This document shows positions 1-9,203 of a stretch of 64,000 bases of DNA, in pieces. Origin of the DNA: Prostheceraeus crozeri (Eukaryota > Platyhelminthes > Polycladida > Euryleptidae); NCBI GenBank assembly GCA_907163375.1, contig CAJQUW010007404.1:558001-622000 (forward strand), in the 5' to 3' direction. Numbering within the stretch: the first letter of the stretch is position 1; every line of letters starts with the position of its first letter. Made by a program: the position numbers and the translations under genes. The notes beneath the pieces are model-generated. The model worked only from the letters and a program-made list of their open reading frames with translations, ran no database searches and had not been told where the DNA came from.

Positions 1-1
1 C

Positions 2-643
2 GTGATAAACATTGTACACCTTATTAAGTCAGCAAATTCGCGCAAACAGTTCAAGCACATCCTTGCTTATGGAATTACTGCATCAGGGGTCTTAGCCCAC
101 GCAGCTCTTGGGTTTACATCTGGATACACATCTGGAATTGAGCAGTGTGGCGGCGACCTTATTTACAAATCGGACAAAACCGTTTTCCCATATATTGGTG
201 GCACTTTAAAGCTGTTGCCAATTGTAAGTGATGCTGTAGTTGCTGCATGCACTCTGTTGTTCAAACGCAGAGTACAAAATGACAAATTCAAGGAATGTCA
301 TTGTCACCGCAAATCTGGAGGAATATCAAGATTTTCGAAGAATGTTGTTTCCATGAATATCCCTGTCATCATTTTCAACGTAGTGCTGAATATCGCAATG
401 TTATGTGTCTTCGTGGGTAGACTAAAAGTTCCCCGAATATTAGTACCAGTTCACGATGCGATGATAAGCGTCACTGGCCTGCTCTCGGCCATCAACAATG
501 TCGGATTTCTGGTGGTATATCATTTCATAAACAAGATCTTTCAAAAGCGGTTTAAAGCGATCCCTTTCTTTTCCAAAATCAAATCAAGCAGTGCGCTCAG
601 ATCAGTTGCTCGCGCAGGTATTCAGGACCTATACGCATCATAA
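2..643 (+). CDS. Partial seven-transmembrane receptor, C-terminal exon
   Basis: The frame is open from the window edge, so this is the 3' part of a gene that starts to the left; no ATG start should be assumed. The 213 visible residues hold four hydrophobic segments (about 19-38, 67-87, 115-138 and 150-174), which fit TM4-TM7 of a rhodopsin-like G-protein-coupled receptor. A cysteine near residue 49 sits in the loop after the first segment, as the extracellular loop 2 cysteine does. The last segment contains NNVGFLVVYHF, in the place of the NPxxY helix, and runs into a basic amphipathic stretch (INKIFQKRFK) like helix 8. The tail is short and Ser/Arg-rich and ends in a stop at 641-643. A plasma-membrane receptor role is inferred; the ligand is not recognisable and it resembles invertebrate orphan receptors. 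Another multi-pass membrane protein is possible. Confidence 0.65.
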   Translation: MINIVHLIKSANSRKQFKHILAYGITASGVLAHAALGFTSGYTSGIEQCGGDLIYKSDKTVFPYIGGTLKLLPIVSDAVVAACTLLFKRRVQNDKFKECHCHRKSGGISRFSKNVVSMNIPVIIFNVVLNIAMLCVFVGRLKVPRILVPVHDAMISVTGLLSAINNVGFLVVYHFINKIFQKRFKAIPFFSKIKSSSALRSVARAGIQDLYAS

Positions 644-3600
644 GCACATAGCTAAACTTTTCCGAAGATAATTCTCTTGACTAAGAAGTCAATTCAATTT
701 TGAACATCAACCCTACACATTTATTTCAATTTATCACGTACAATGACATCTCGACAATTCATCATGCACTTTGTTGTGATGATGCATGTGATGCAATTCA
801 TACTTATTTCAATAATAAGTTGGTATGGACATGATTTCAAACATTAATTGTTTTGATTCTTCCTAAGGTAGTGTACCTTCAAGTAGCGATTCATTTTACC
901 GCTGATAGGGTTGAACATCGGGAGCATAGGTTTAACTTTGTCGGTGGCTGAGCATGTTTGGGGCATTAATTTATATTTTTTCAATTTGCATACTTTGAAA
1001 AAAATAAGGTCAAAAATACTTATCGATTTTGAGTTTCACTATCGAAATTGAGTTGTAGTCCTTTTCAAACTAAAGCGCAGATTCAAGCCTTCGTGACATA
1101 ATTTGTGCATATTTTCATACTTATTGCACCTCATGAACAGCGTATTACTTACCTATCTGGTAGCTCAATGATAAGTAATAGCTTAATACTAAGTGTGAAT
1201 TGCATTTTTCTATATTCACAATTTTACCACCATCAATGTGAATACAGTAATTCAGCAGAGTATTTTCGATATAGGACACGCTCGTCTATCACATCATAGA
1301 CATCAACTATAATCTTCAAATTTGAATGTTATCTAATTGTTACTTTTTTCAAATTTAAGTGATGAAACATTGTAGCCCTTCAGACCCTTTCACAATTTCG
1401 CGCTTTTATATGCAATTGTTCGAATACAATGTATTGGTAAAAGAAGTCAGCCAGGATTTTCGTAGAGATTTCGACGACTATTCAAAAACAGGATTATGAA
1501 GCTGTTGGATCAACGCATCATGAAGCAAGAGAATATGACCCTAATGGCGAGGCTCTAGAAAGTTCCTTCAGATTTAGCTTTGTTTGAGCTCTTATACCAC
1601 ACTCTATCTGAACTCTAACAAATACAGTTAAAGGCAGCCCACGAAATTAAATGTAAGCTCACCTAGTATGTAGGCCCTACATGTATCTGTAAAGAATGCA
1701 GTTCAATCAATGGACAGGTTATTCAGTAACATTTATGACACTATGATATTTATATTCAGCAATAACTGTGTGGTGAGAGAGTTAAATAGGTGCATGGTGA
1801 GCTTAGTGCACATGAATGGGTAAACAATATACTGATGATTCGCATGCATTTTACCACATACTTATAGCATACTTAGGCTGTCTTGAAATGATAACCGGAG
1901 TTGTTCAAATCACTTGGCTATGAAATATACTTTACTATGTAAAACATTAGACCACGTCAATCTTGAGAGAAGATTTCGCGCCACTCACACTGTGGTCGGC
2001 AACCAGAAAAAAACAACGCAGAGTATTGAGAAAAACCGGGTTTCGAGGTCTTTTGATGAACCCATGAATTTTTTAAGAGAAGGGGGAGAGAGAGAGAGCA
2101 GTAGAGATAGTAGAGACAGTACACTGATGTGCTGTTATTACTTTCCGAAGCTTGTGTAACAAGCGGAAATTCATTCAATGAATGAGATGAAAGACTTGCA
2201 ATGTTGGTATCTTTAAAATCATAAACGATCAAATCTTCAAAAAGTACTTCCGCCGTTTGGTTTACGATAAGTCTTTAATTGTGAATCTGTCAATCTTCCA
2301 ATTCCATCACTGCTGAGAACATTTGTCAGTAAACTGACATGGTATGATTTGTCAAACTCTTGTAGCATTTTCCATTAACAGTGCCATAGTTATTTGTAAT
2401 AAATTTAATATCTACAACTATAAATGATCATTATCTGATCATTTTAAACGTATTGTAGTGACTCTTAACTGTCGATCAAGAAGGTCAACGCTAAGTCGTA
2501 CAATCAATGTAAAGATCATCAGAATTTCCTAAGATCACAAAAAGGATGTAGATCTGTTGCGCAGATTAACCTAAAAGCAGTAATTGAGAATCTTCTTTCC
2601 ATGATGGATTACAAAGATTTCAATCTCCAAACGTACATCGTAAAAGTACGCGTTTACGTGAGAAACTTACCATACTGTCAACTTCATCAAGGTGAACATG
2701 GATGTTAAAGCAATATGCGTGATTGCAACGGAGTTAATTAACTTGAAACTTACATTTGACTTAAATGACTGGATCACAATCAAATGGCTGTTCATTACAA
2801 AAGAGTAATTTGACATTTAAAAATAGAAAAGTTAACATCTCAATCTCTCTTAATTGCAAATGGAACTCAAAACGTAGATTCATTGAAACACATCGTAACT
2901 CATTCAGAAATGAAGTTCCATTTCTAACAACGTACAAGTGGGATAGGGAAATTGCAAGCTTTCTTAAATAATCTTTGCATATTTTAAGTAATGCAATGCT
3001 ACATATCTATGCCACATAGAAGGCACACTGTAGATTCAACCAACTGAATAATCATTATTTCATCATTGAAAAAATGTTGTGATCTAGAGTTTGTCTTATC
3101 GCCGGTTTAGGATTTTATGTTGAATGACATCAAAACATATATTCACTGCTATTCAAAGTTGACATTTTATGTGACGTTGAATGTTGATCTGGAATCGGAA
3201 TAAACTGTCTGAAATGAAAGAAATAAACTAGCAATCAGCAGAATTAGCATTTACAATTTGAAGCTTTTGTTTTAATTGTCAATGTCACTGGCTTTTATGT
3301 TGCTTAATGCACATTATTTTATATTTGTGGAATGTCTTTCTACAACAATTCCAATTTGCTATCCTCCATATTCCACTGTGATTGATTCATAGAAATATTT
3401 GAATTGCCTTCTATAAGCAACGTAGGTGTATGCAGCGCAATACACCTGAACGCCAAACAGACAAAAAAAATGAGGATGCCAACCATCGTTACTACTATTT
3501 AGCGGGGTCCTCCTCACTTGAGGAATAGCGCTAGTACGTAGTAGTCAGACCAAAGCTAGGGTGAAACTCTTGCTGAATTAAGTTTTAATGAGGCTGAAGT

Positions 3601-3778
3601 TTAACATAAAGTAGAATTAATAGAACATCAGGACTAAATCCGTTGCTGAAAAATGTTTTAGCTGAACCTCAAGTCAAAAGAATTAGAAGCCATGGAAATC
3701 CAAATAAGACCGAGCTGAGATGCTGATTATTGGCATTGCTAAGTTGCGTTTTAGCTAAACCTTTGAAAAACTTTGGAA
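644..3778. other. AT-rich intergenic DNA, no gene seen
   Basis: Short open frames here have no recognisable domains and no codon pattern. Near 3,197 and 3,221 there are two AATAAA-like signals, too far from the receptor stop to assign with confidence. Around 3,490-3,543 there is an imperfect hairpin (TACTAC..TAGCG pairing with CGCTA..GTAGTA), and 3,580-3,770 repeats a loose TTTTAGCTGAACCT-like motif. Confidence 0.6.
2082..2098. repeat. Short GA microsatellite
   Basis: A G-run followed by (GA)n, with further GTAGAGA repeats just downstream. Confidence 0.8.
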
Positions 3779-3799
3779 TTCCCTAACTAGCCGAGCTGT
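3779..3799 (+). repeat. Left copy of a 21-bp direct repeat bracketing the virus-like element
   Basis: Contains AACTAGCCGAGCTGT and matches 20,573-20,593 in the same orientation with one mismatch over 21 bases. It lies outside the inverted repeats of the element. It may be a target-site duplication of a larger insertion or a trace of recombination. Confidence 0.6.
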
Positions 3800-3807
3800 T
3801 GATCTAG

Positions 3808-3965
3808 TTGTTTAATGTTGATCTAGTTGCTTATTGTTCGATTTCTATGGTGTTGTGTCAGCAAATTGTGCCATTTCATTAGCGCTGCATGTTCCAATGC
3901 TTCCCTTCTAGCCAAACAGAAGAAGAGACGACCTGTCTAGTTCTGTATAATAAAATCTCCAAGAA
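3808..3965. repeat. Rep1 dispersed repeat, copy A (partial)
   Basis: Nearly identical to 23,150-23,308 and similar to about 42,540-42,675. Only one half of the repeat is present, and it abuts the left end of the virus-like element. The shared sequence stops exactly where the TIR unit starts (after CTCCAAGAA), so this marks an element boundary. Confidence 0.75.
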
Positions 3966-4606
3966 GCGGGTGGTGGAGGTTTTGGGATGAGAAAAGTCGT
4001 TTTTCGGGCAGAAGGAGACCTCGGATGGGAAAATGGAGTGCAAATTCGGACGTTTTGGTCACAGTTGGGTCTAGAAACTTCTTCCCAACTCAATCGGAGA
4101 GAAAAAGTTCTGACCTCCCCCCCCCTCCTGCCAAACTTCCAACTTTGGCTCTAGAGATCGTAGAAAGTCGTGCAATAGCTCATTTGAAAGCTAAGAGTGA
4201 GAAAAATGCAGTAGAAAGCTCAGTTTGGACTAATTTTCTTGGGTTTAGGGAGGAAAATGGCAGGAAACCGTCAGAGTTGGAAAAGGCGGGTGTTGGAGGT
4301 TTTGGGATGAGAAAAGTCGTTTTTCGGGCAGAAGGAGACCTCGGATGGGAAAATGGAGTGCAAATTCGGACGTTTTGGTCAAAGTTGGGTCTAGAAACTT
4401 CTTCCCAACTCAATCGGAGAGAAAAAGTTCTGACCTCCCCCCCCCTCCTGCCAAACTTCCAACTTTGGTTGTAGACATCGTAGAAAGTCGTGCAATAGCT
4501 CATTTGAAAGCCAAAAGTGAGACAAATGCAGTGGAAAGCTCAGCTTGGACTAATTTTCTTGGGCTTAGGGAGGAAAATAGCAGGAAACCGTCAGAGATGG
4601 AAAAGG
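3966..4606. repeat. Two extra tandem TIR units, exact 320-bp period
   Basis: The start of the unit (GGTGTTGGAGGTTTTGGGAT) recurs at about 3,971, 4,291 and 4,611, a period of exactly 320 bp. The right TIR carries only one unit. Units 1 and 2 are almost identical to each other and match the right TIR better in the middle part than unit 3 does, pointing to conversion or unequal exchange. Confidence 0.85.
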
Positions 4607-5012
4607 CAGGTGTTGGAGGTTTTGGGATGAGAAAAGTCGTTTTTCGGGCAGAAGGAGGTCTCGGATGGGAAAATGCAGGCCAGATTCGGACTCTACGTGA
4701 AATTCTACATCTGTGGTGTGATTTCCAGCTCATTCGGAGAGAAAAAGTTCTGACGTCCCCCCCTCGGCAACGATCTTCCAACTTTGGTTGTAGACATCGT
4801 AGAAAGTCGTGCAATAGCTCGTTTGAAAGCTGGGAGTGAGACAAATTCAGTGGAAAACATGGCTTGTTCGTATCTGCCTTCGTTTAGAGGTGAGATGTTA
4901 TTGAAAATTTTGGACCTTGACGAAAAAACGACAGAGTTAGAATGTTTATGAAAATCGCTCTAGCGGGTGAAGCAAGCCTCGGACGGGAAAACAGAGACCA
5001 GATTTGGCATCA
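4607..5012. repeat. Left terminal inverted repeat (core)
   Basis: Matches the reverse complement of 19,935-20,340. The inner 240 bases (about 4,773-5,012) differ at only about five positions; the middle of the outer part diverges. Long open frames on both strands here are by-products of the repeat. Confidence 0.9.
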
Positions 5013-5141
5013 GCGTGTCATGTTGCACCTGAATGTCATTCATGCTATGTCTCCGAAGTGAAAGGAAGAAAGATGACAGAAGCAGTAAAGTTTGCGAATT
5101 AATTTTGTTCACTACGTTTTCATCTACAAAGTCTTCGTGGT

Positions 5142-5495
5142 GTGATTAGGGACTACATCATCTCCTTTCATCATGAAAAGGCAGACTTAGAATTTGCTAT
5201 CGCTAAAGGTTACTTTGTTGTCCAACAGCTCATGGACAGTTTGATGAATAAAGATGTGAAAGGACGATTAGCTGCAGAGATTGAATTTGAGAAAGTGACT
5301 GATGAACATGCAGGTGAACGTGTAGTGTTTCATTTTGCATCCTATTCTGCAGGGACGATACATGATCCCAAAGATTTCTATCAGCGACGCATGGCAAAAA
5401 TTGCATCTCGACTAGATTCATTTCATGAGCATGGATCCAACTTGCTCTTATGTCGCATAAAACACATTCATATTCAACTCAATGTGTTAAACTAG
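5142..5495 (+). CDS. Stand-alone copy 1 of the domain found at the N-terminus of the polymerase
   Basis: About 117 residues of a virus-like element gene. The core KDVKGRLAAEIEFEKVTD, then FHFASYSAGTIHDPKDFY, then MAKIASRLDSF and a closing IKHIHIQLN aligns with the region just before the exonuclease of this element's own polymerase (KGMFYLTPRFNKVDSS, NEWVERHATYLVSNLNKF) and with 7717-8082 and 16984-17319. Polinton-type polymerases carry such a domain ahead of the catalytic part; its function is not known to me. There is no clear ATG, so the 5' end may be an upstream exon or a non-visible start. It is the first gene inside the left TIR. The alignment is seen directly; a role in replication is inference. 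Confidence 0.65.
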   Translation: MIRDYIISFHHEKADLEFAIAKGYFVVQQLMDSLMNKDVKGRLAAEIEFEKVTDEHAGERVVFHFASYSAGTIHDPKDFYQRRMAKIASRLDSFHEHGSNLLLCRIKHIHIQLNVLN

Positions 5496-5637
5496 ATTCG
5501 ACTACAAGATTAGATTTGGGAAAAGCATTCATGAGTCAGACGTCCGCGTGCCTCCTTTCCCTGCCGCAACGAAGTCAGGGGAGAAACGGAGATCTCTGAT
5601 AGGCTCACATAGTGTCAAATGTGGATTCGAAGGAGAT

Positions 5638-5646
5638 TATAAAAGC
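5638..5646 (+). promoter_or_regulatory. TATA box, TTATAAAAG
   Basis: A canonical TATA element on the plus strand ahead of the 5,764-6,810 gene region; a leader follows and then a GTGAGT splice-donor-like site at 5,764. Confidence 0.55.
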
Positions 5647-5772
5647 AGACGTCTCCCCATTTTCTCTTCATTTCATTCTCTTGACTTGGAAAGCGTGTGT
5701 GACTTGCTGAAGCCATTCTCACCTCTCAACTCTGTCTGATCAATCCTGTTTGCAAATTTACAAGTGAGTGTC

Positions 5773-6003
5773 ATGACTGTCTGGCCTAAACCTTACCAGC
5801 ATTTTAGAAGAGAGACGCAGGAGAGTGTGTGGCCGATGATTGTACAAGCTAATTTTTTTGAACCATCACCACCACCGCCTCCACCACCTAGACGCTTTAC
5901 CTTTAAGTCTTTTAGGGAATTGAAACTCAATTCGGGTCCTAAGCCCAAGACATTTAATTTACTGGACGATGACGAAGACTTAGACTTTGGTGATAAGCTT
6001 TAA
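5773..6003 (+). CDS. Small proline-rich protein with acidic tail, unknown
   Basis: A 76-residue open frame in the virus-like element starting at the first ATG. It contains a run of seven prolines (residues about 31-37), a basic middle part and an acidic end (LLDDDEDLDFGDKL). Such acidic tails occur in DNA-mimic or transcription-related small viral proteins, but no family is recognised. It lies wholly inside the interval between a donor-like GTGAGT at 5,764 and an acceptor-like TTCTTTCGTTACAG ending at 6,120. It may therefore be made from an unspliced transcript, or may not be coding at all. The composition is unlike the chance frames nearby. Confidence 0.4.
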   Translation: MTVWPKPYQHFRRETQESVWPMIVQANFFEPSPPPPPPPRRFTFKSFRELKLNSGPKPKTFNLLDDDEDLDFGDKL

Positions 6004-6126
6004 ATCCTGTGAACGCTCCAAAAGGTCCTCTTAAGGGCCACCTCATATGTCACTGCTAAGCTAACAATTTTCTTTTCTCTGATGATCATGAATGTATTTA
6101 GTGGTATTCTTTCGTTACAGACTGCC

Positions 6127-6810
6127 ATGGCCATGAATCCTACTCCAACTGCTGCATCACTGAATCCTCAACATCTCGAGCTGTGGAATCCGAAAATTGA
6201 AAAGGTAATTCACGGCTATCCTACCTACAAACAACAAGTGCGCTACAACGGTGTTCGACTCTATCTTCAAACGCCGGCGGTATACTTACCAAAAATGGAT
6301 ACGCAAGTAAATCGTTGCGGTCAAAACCTGAGTATCCCTATTGATAATTGGTTGCGACAGCAGCTTGACATTTTAGAAGACGTTGTGAGGCAAAAGGCTC
6401 TTATTCCTACTGAACTATTACAGTTGTGGCCAGAAAAGAAAACTTCTTATTATAAACCATTGTATCGCGGCAATCGCTGCTATATTTTACAAAGCAAGTA
6501 TTGTAAAGTCACTTCAGGAGTGACAGTTGAACAGTCAGTTGAAACAGAATTGTCATCGCTAGGTGCTGGCTTTTATTCCTTTCATATTGAGGTGCCTGCT
6601 GTTTATGTGGGACCTCATCAATCTGACGGTAATTTGATTTCTCTCAATTTGCTCATTGCTCAAATTCATCATCAACCTGAGTTAACAGGACTTGATCACA
6701 TTGAGAAAGTCATTGATTCTTGTGTCAAAGAGTGTCAAGAACCTGCCACTAAACCTAAACGTCGTCGCGCATCAAAGAAAGATGGTGCTACCACCAAAGA
6801 GAAATCTTAA
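6127..6810 (+). CDS. Unknown protein family B, member 1
   Basis: 227 residues, ATG chosen just after an acceptor-like TTCGTTACAG at 6,120; ATG GCC ATG also gives good initiation context. It is a paralogue of 8447-9043: IDNWLRQQLDILEDVVRQ...IPTELL aligns with LDYWTRLQFNTLETFLKE...IPKEIV, and LGAGFYSFHIEVPAVYVGP (residues about 145-163) with LGKGFYSFEIKIQIIYMGP. The C-terminus is Lys/Arg-rich (KPKRRRASKK), fitting a nuclear localisation or nucleic-acid-binding tail. No known domain is recognised. It could be a DNA-binding, structural or regulatory protein of the virus-like element; the sequence does not decide. The frame looks whole. Confidence 0.7.
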   Translation: MAMNPTPTAASLNPQHLELWNPKIEKVIHGYPTYKQQVRYNGVRLYLQTPAVYLPKMDTQVNRCGQNLSIPIDNWLRQQLDILEDVVRQKALIPTELLQLWPEKKTSYYKPLYRGNRCYILQSKYCKVTSGVTVEQSVETELSSLGAGFYSFHIEVPAVYVGPHQSDGNLISLNLLIAQIHHQPELTGLDHIEKVIDSCVKECQEPATKPKRRRASKKDGATTKEKS

Positions 6811-6961
6811 GTATTGTAATCAGTTAGTATGTAGTGAATGTGGAAAACGCGGCCTTACGCGTTATGTTCAAATAAAACATTGTCATCATGTTGTATGTAT
6901 CTTTTGTTATGTAAAGGACATACATCCTTGTAAAGTTCCTGCTCAATGTATTATTTTGTAA
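6811..6961 (+). CDS. Small RING-like zinc-binding segment
   Basis: Just after the family B gene, in another frame, is a cysteine-rich stretch: CSECGKRGLTRYVQIKHC, then HHVVCIFC, then CKVPAQC. The spacing (CxxC, C-H, CxxC, CxxxxxC) resembles a RING or related cross-brace zinc finger. RING fingers act as ubiquitin ligases or protein-interaction modules, and many DNA viruses carry small ones. The reading frame runs upstream into the previous gene without a convincing start, so this may be a 3' exon; AG-type acceptors lie at about 6,828 and 6,835. It ends at 6,961. The assignment rests on cysteine spacing only. Confidence 0.4.
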
Positions 6962-6982
6962 TGAAGTCTTTTGATATTGTAG

Positions 6983-7366
6983 GTTGTCATCTTCATAGAC
7001 AGTGAGGCAACACCCATGCAGGAATTGAGTGCTATTGCAATGAGAGAAAGTGATCAAACTGTTGTTAGTGTATATCATAGATTTGCCTACTGTCCTCCAC
7101 ACAAAGACGAATGGTCACGACGTCATGTGCATGGACTTGATCCTTCTATTTTGATTCATATTGGATTTGTAAATGAAACATATTTGATAAGTGATTTCAA
7201 ATGGTGGTTGTCAGGTTTTCATATTGTTCAAATATTAGGAAATGATTCTGAACGAGAAGCAACAACACTTCAGTTGCACATTGATAATTTATATTTACCA
7301 TGTTGGGTAGATCGTGTAAGACAAGACTATCATATGCATTGTGATCAAAAGAAGTTTAGAGATTAA
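6983..7366 (+). CDS. DEDD (DnaQ/RNase T)-like nuclease domain
   Basis: About 127 residues of the virus-like element. It opens with VVIFIDSEATPMQELSAI, which has the D-x-E of the first DEDD exonuclease motif on a hydrophobic strand. HVHGLD follows, like the HGI(T) turn of DnaQ folds, then ISDFKWWLSG and ILGNDSERE, where the second acidic motif (HNxxFD-like) would lie. A clean acceptor-like TTTTGATATTGTAG ends at 6,982, directly before the first strand, so this is read as a spliced exon rather than one starting at the internal ATG at 7,016. The final acidic motif is not obvious. Members of this fold trim DNA or RNA 3' ends. The fold is inferred from pattern only; another RNase H-like protein is possible. 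Confidence 0.5.
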   Translation, partial: VVIFIDSEATPMQELSAIAMRESDQTVVSVYHRFAYCPPHKDEWSRRHVHGLDPSILIHIGFVNETYLISDFKWWLSGFHIVQILGNDSEREATTLQLHIDNLYLPCWVDRVRQDYHMHCDQKKFRD

Positions 7367-7692
7367 ATGATTTTTGACATGGCTATATGTTTCGGTGAGA
7401 GACATCACCTTTACAGACCACCATCCCATTGTAATACTAGAAATAAAGCTACCTACATTGCAAAACTCTCTTCACGCTGGCACTGTAGTCTCTATGACGT
7501 TCATGAACTGTAACTATATTATTGTGAACAGCATGGGTCTATGTAAAATGTGTTTTTACTCCTTGTGAATGAATGATGATCATTTTATGAAGTGTATTCT
7601 GTACCTGTGAATTTTGTCTGGTGTTGAATAAACTTACAGTGGAACATGATTGTTATTTCTGTTATATTCATAGTGGAAGTCATTGAAGCAAT
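7367..7692. other. Spacer with polyadenylation signal
   Basis: No convincing gene. AATAAA at about 7,627 could end the transcripts of the genes to the left. Confidence 0.5.
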
Positions 7693-7716
7693 GTGAAATC
7701 TATAGTTACAACGTTT

Positions 7717-8082
7717 ATGACGGCGCATCGTAACTTAAGTAACCACATGTGTCATTTGACACTTGATCAACAAGGATTCGATGGATTTTTACAAGATTGG
7801 AAACTTACATTTAAAATGAAGATGAATGATATGAAAGTAGTGCTCACTGAAAGCCTTCCTCTCTTCAAAAGATTGATGGAGAGTTTACAACCTCAAGATG
7901 TAAAGGGTAGACTCGTTGCTTATATAGAGTTGAAAGATTTACAAAAACCACTTCGTTTTGGATCTTATTGCACAGAATGGATTACTCTTAGTGATCAATT
8001 TTATGGTCGTCATATGGAGAAAATTATGGAGAGAATAGAGAGACGTTGGAAGGAAATGCATACGTTGTTAAACATATCATGA
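7717..8082 (+). CDS. Stand-alone copy 2 of the polymerase N-terminal domain
   Basis: 121 residues from the first in-frame ATG; the frame stays open a little further upstream. The core LMESLQPQDVKGRLVAYI, then LRFGSYCTEWITLSDQFY, then MEKIMERIERRWKEM matches copy 1 (5142-5495) and copy 3 (16984-17319). It ends earlier than the others, at about HTLLNIS. The N-terminal half, with MCHLTLDQQGFDGFLQDW, has no counterpart that I can see. An AATAAA at about 8,143 follows. This is the most divergent of the stand-alone copies. Function unknown; see the copy 1 entry for the link to the polymerase. Confidence 0.6.
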   Translation: MTAHRNLSNHMCHLTLDQQGFDGFLQDWKLTFKMKMNDMKVVLTESLPLFKRLMESLQPQDVKGRLVAYIELKDLQKPLRFGSYCTEWITLSDQFYGRHMEKIMERIERRWKEMHTLLNIS

Positions 8083-8424
8083 TTCAACTGAGTGTGTTTA
8101 CATCCACGACTTTGTTTGATGCGCGACACATTGTGTAGATGCAATAAAGATTTCTTTTCACTGAGTATTTTGTAATGGTGTATAGAGCAACATGAGTCAT
8201 TGCGCTTTGTGCATTACTATCAGGCTCTTTTTTAGATAAATGAATGCGTCTTTGTTCGCTAGAAGGGCGTGTCACTCAAGTCTTTGTGAGGACTAGAACG
8301 ACTTTGTAAGAGGGAACGTTTCCACCCACGCAGTCAAACGTTCACGTGTGATAACTCTTTGTCACATAACAAAGACAGGGAAAACGAGAAAAGGGAAACG
8401 TATGTGATTGGAGCTAAGTCTGCT

Positions 8425-8431
8425 TATAAAA
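8425..8431 (+). promoter_or_regulatory. TATA box, TATAAAA
   Basis: Lies 22 bases before the ATG at 8,447. If used, transcription would start close to or inside the first codons, so the ATG at about 8,477 is an alternative start. Confidence 0.5.
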
Positions 8432-8446
8432 CGGACGACTGAGCGC

Positions 8447-9043
8447 ATGGCAATCATTTCCGTCCTTGCGCTAACCATGCAGTTGCTCGAATCCATCAAC
8501 GCCTCTGCTCTCGCACTGGGTACACTGAACTCCCTTACTTTAGCATCGGGTAAAAATGCTTTCAATCAAAAGATAACTCATCATGGAGAAGCCGTAACCA
8601 TAAAAACTCCAAGTCAACGGATAGATTATCTAAAGATTATGTCAACAAAGTATGGACTGGCCGTGTGTGTGCCATTAGACTATTGGACACGGTTACAATT
8701 CAATACTCTTGAAACATTCCTGAAAGAAAATCTCACCATTCCCAAAGAAATTGTTCGACACAATGGGAAGCGGCCACAAGTTCCCATCATGGAAAGACGA
8801 TACATGTATGTGCATATGGATAGACACTGTCTCATCATCCATGAAAAGGAGGGCAGCGAATTCGACTTACTCAATTGCAAACCGCTCCCCATTTTGGGTA
8901 AAGGATTCTACTCCTTCGAAATTAAAATTCAAATCATCTACATGGGTCCGCGCAGGGACGGAAGGTTGTTTACGTTCAATCCCTATCTTGTCTCCATCAC
9001 CTTTAAAAATGATGTCCATGTTGATGATGATCAACTACAGTAA
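8447..9043 (+). CDS. Unknown protein family B, member 2
   Basis: 198 residues from the ATG after the TATA box; an upstream in-frame ATG at 8,408 precedes that TATA box and was not chosen. It is a paralogue of 6127-6810, sharing the DYWTRLQFNTLETF helix, an IPKEIV stretch and the signature GKGFYSF...IIYMGPRRDG. It lacks the basic tail of member 1 and instead ends in an Asp-rich segment (DVHVDDDQLQ). The N-terminus is hydrophobic (MAIISVLALTMQLLESINAS) and could be read as a weak signal peptide or a buried helix. Two diverged copies in one element argue for a function under selection, perhaps as a heteromer; that is inference. The frame looks whole. Confidence 0.65.
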   Translation: MAIISVLALTMQLLESINASALALGTLNSLTLASGKNAFNQKITHHGEAVTIKTPSQRIDYLKIMSTKYGLAVCVPLDYWTRLQFNTLETFLKENLTIPKEIVRHNGKRPQVPIMERRYMYVHMDRHCLIIHEKEGSEFDLLNCKPLPILGKGFYSFEIKIQIIYMGPRRDGRLFTFNPYLVSITFKNDVHVDDDQLQ

Positions 9044-9203
9044 CACTCTCCACACACTGAGAACGCACCATCGGTCTTTATGAGACCACGGCCTAACGGC
9101 CACCGTATCAAGAAAGAAAATGTACACTCACCATGCCACACATGAACATGACTCTCTCTCTCCTTCTTTCTCAGGCATACCCTTCTTCACTCAAGTTTTA
9201 ATC

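Noticed and set aside
3908-4844. Several 100-160-codon open frames on both strands
   Set aside because: They follow the 320-bp TIR repeat and mirror each other on both strands; no domain is seen.
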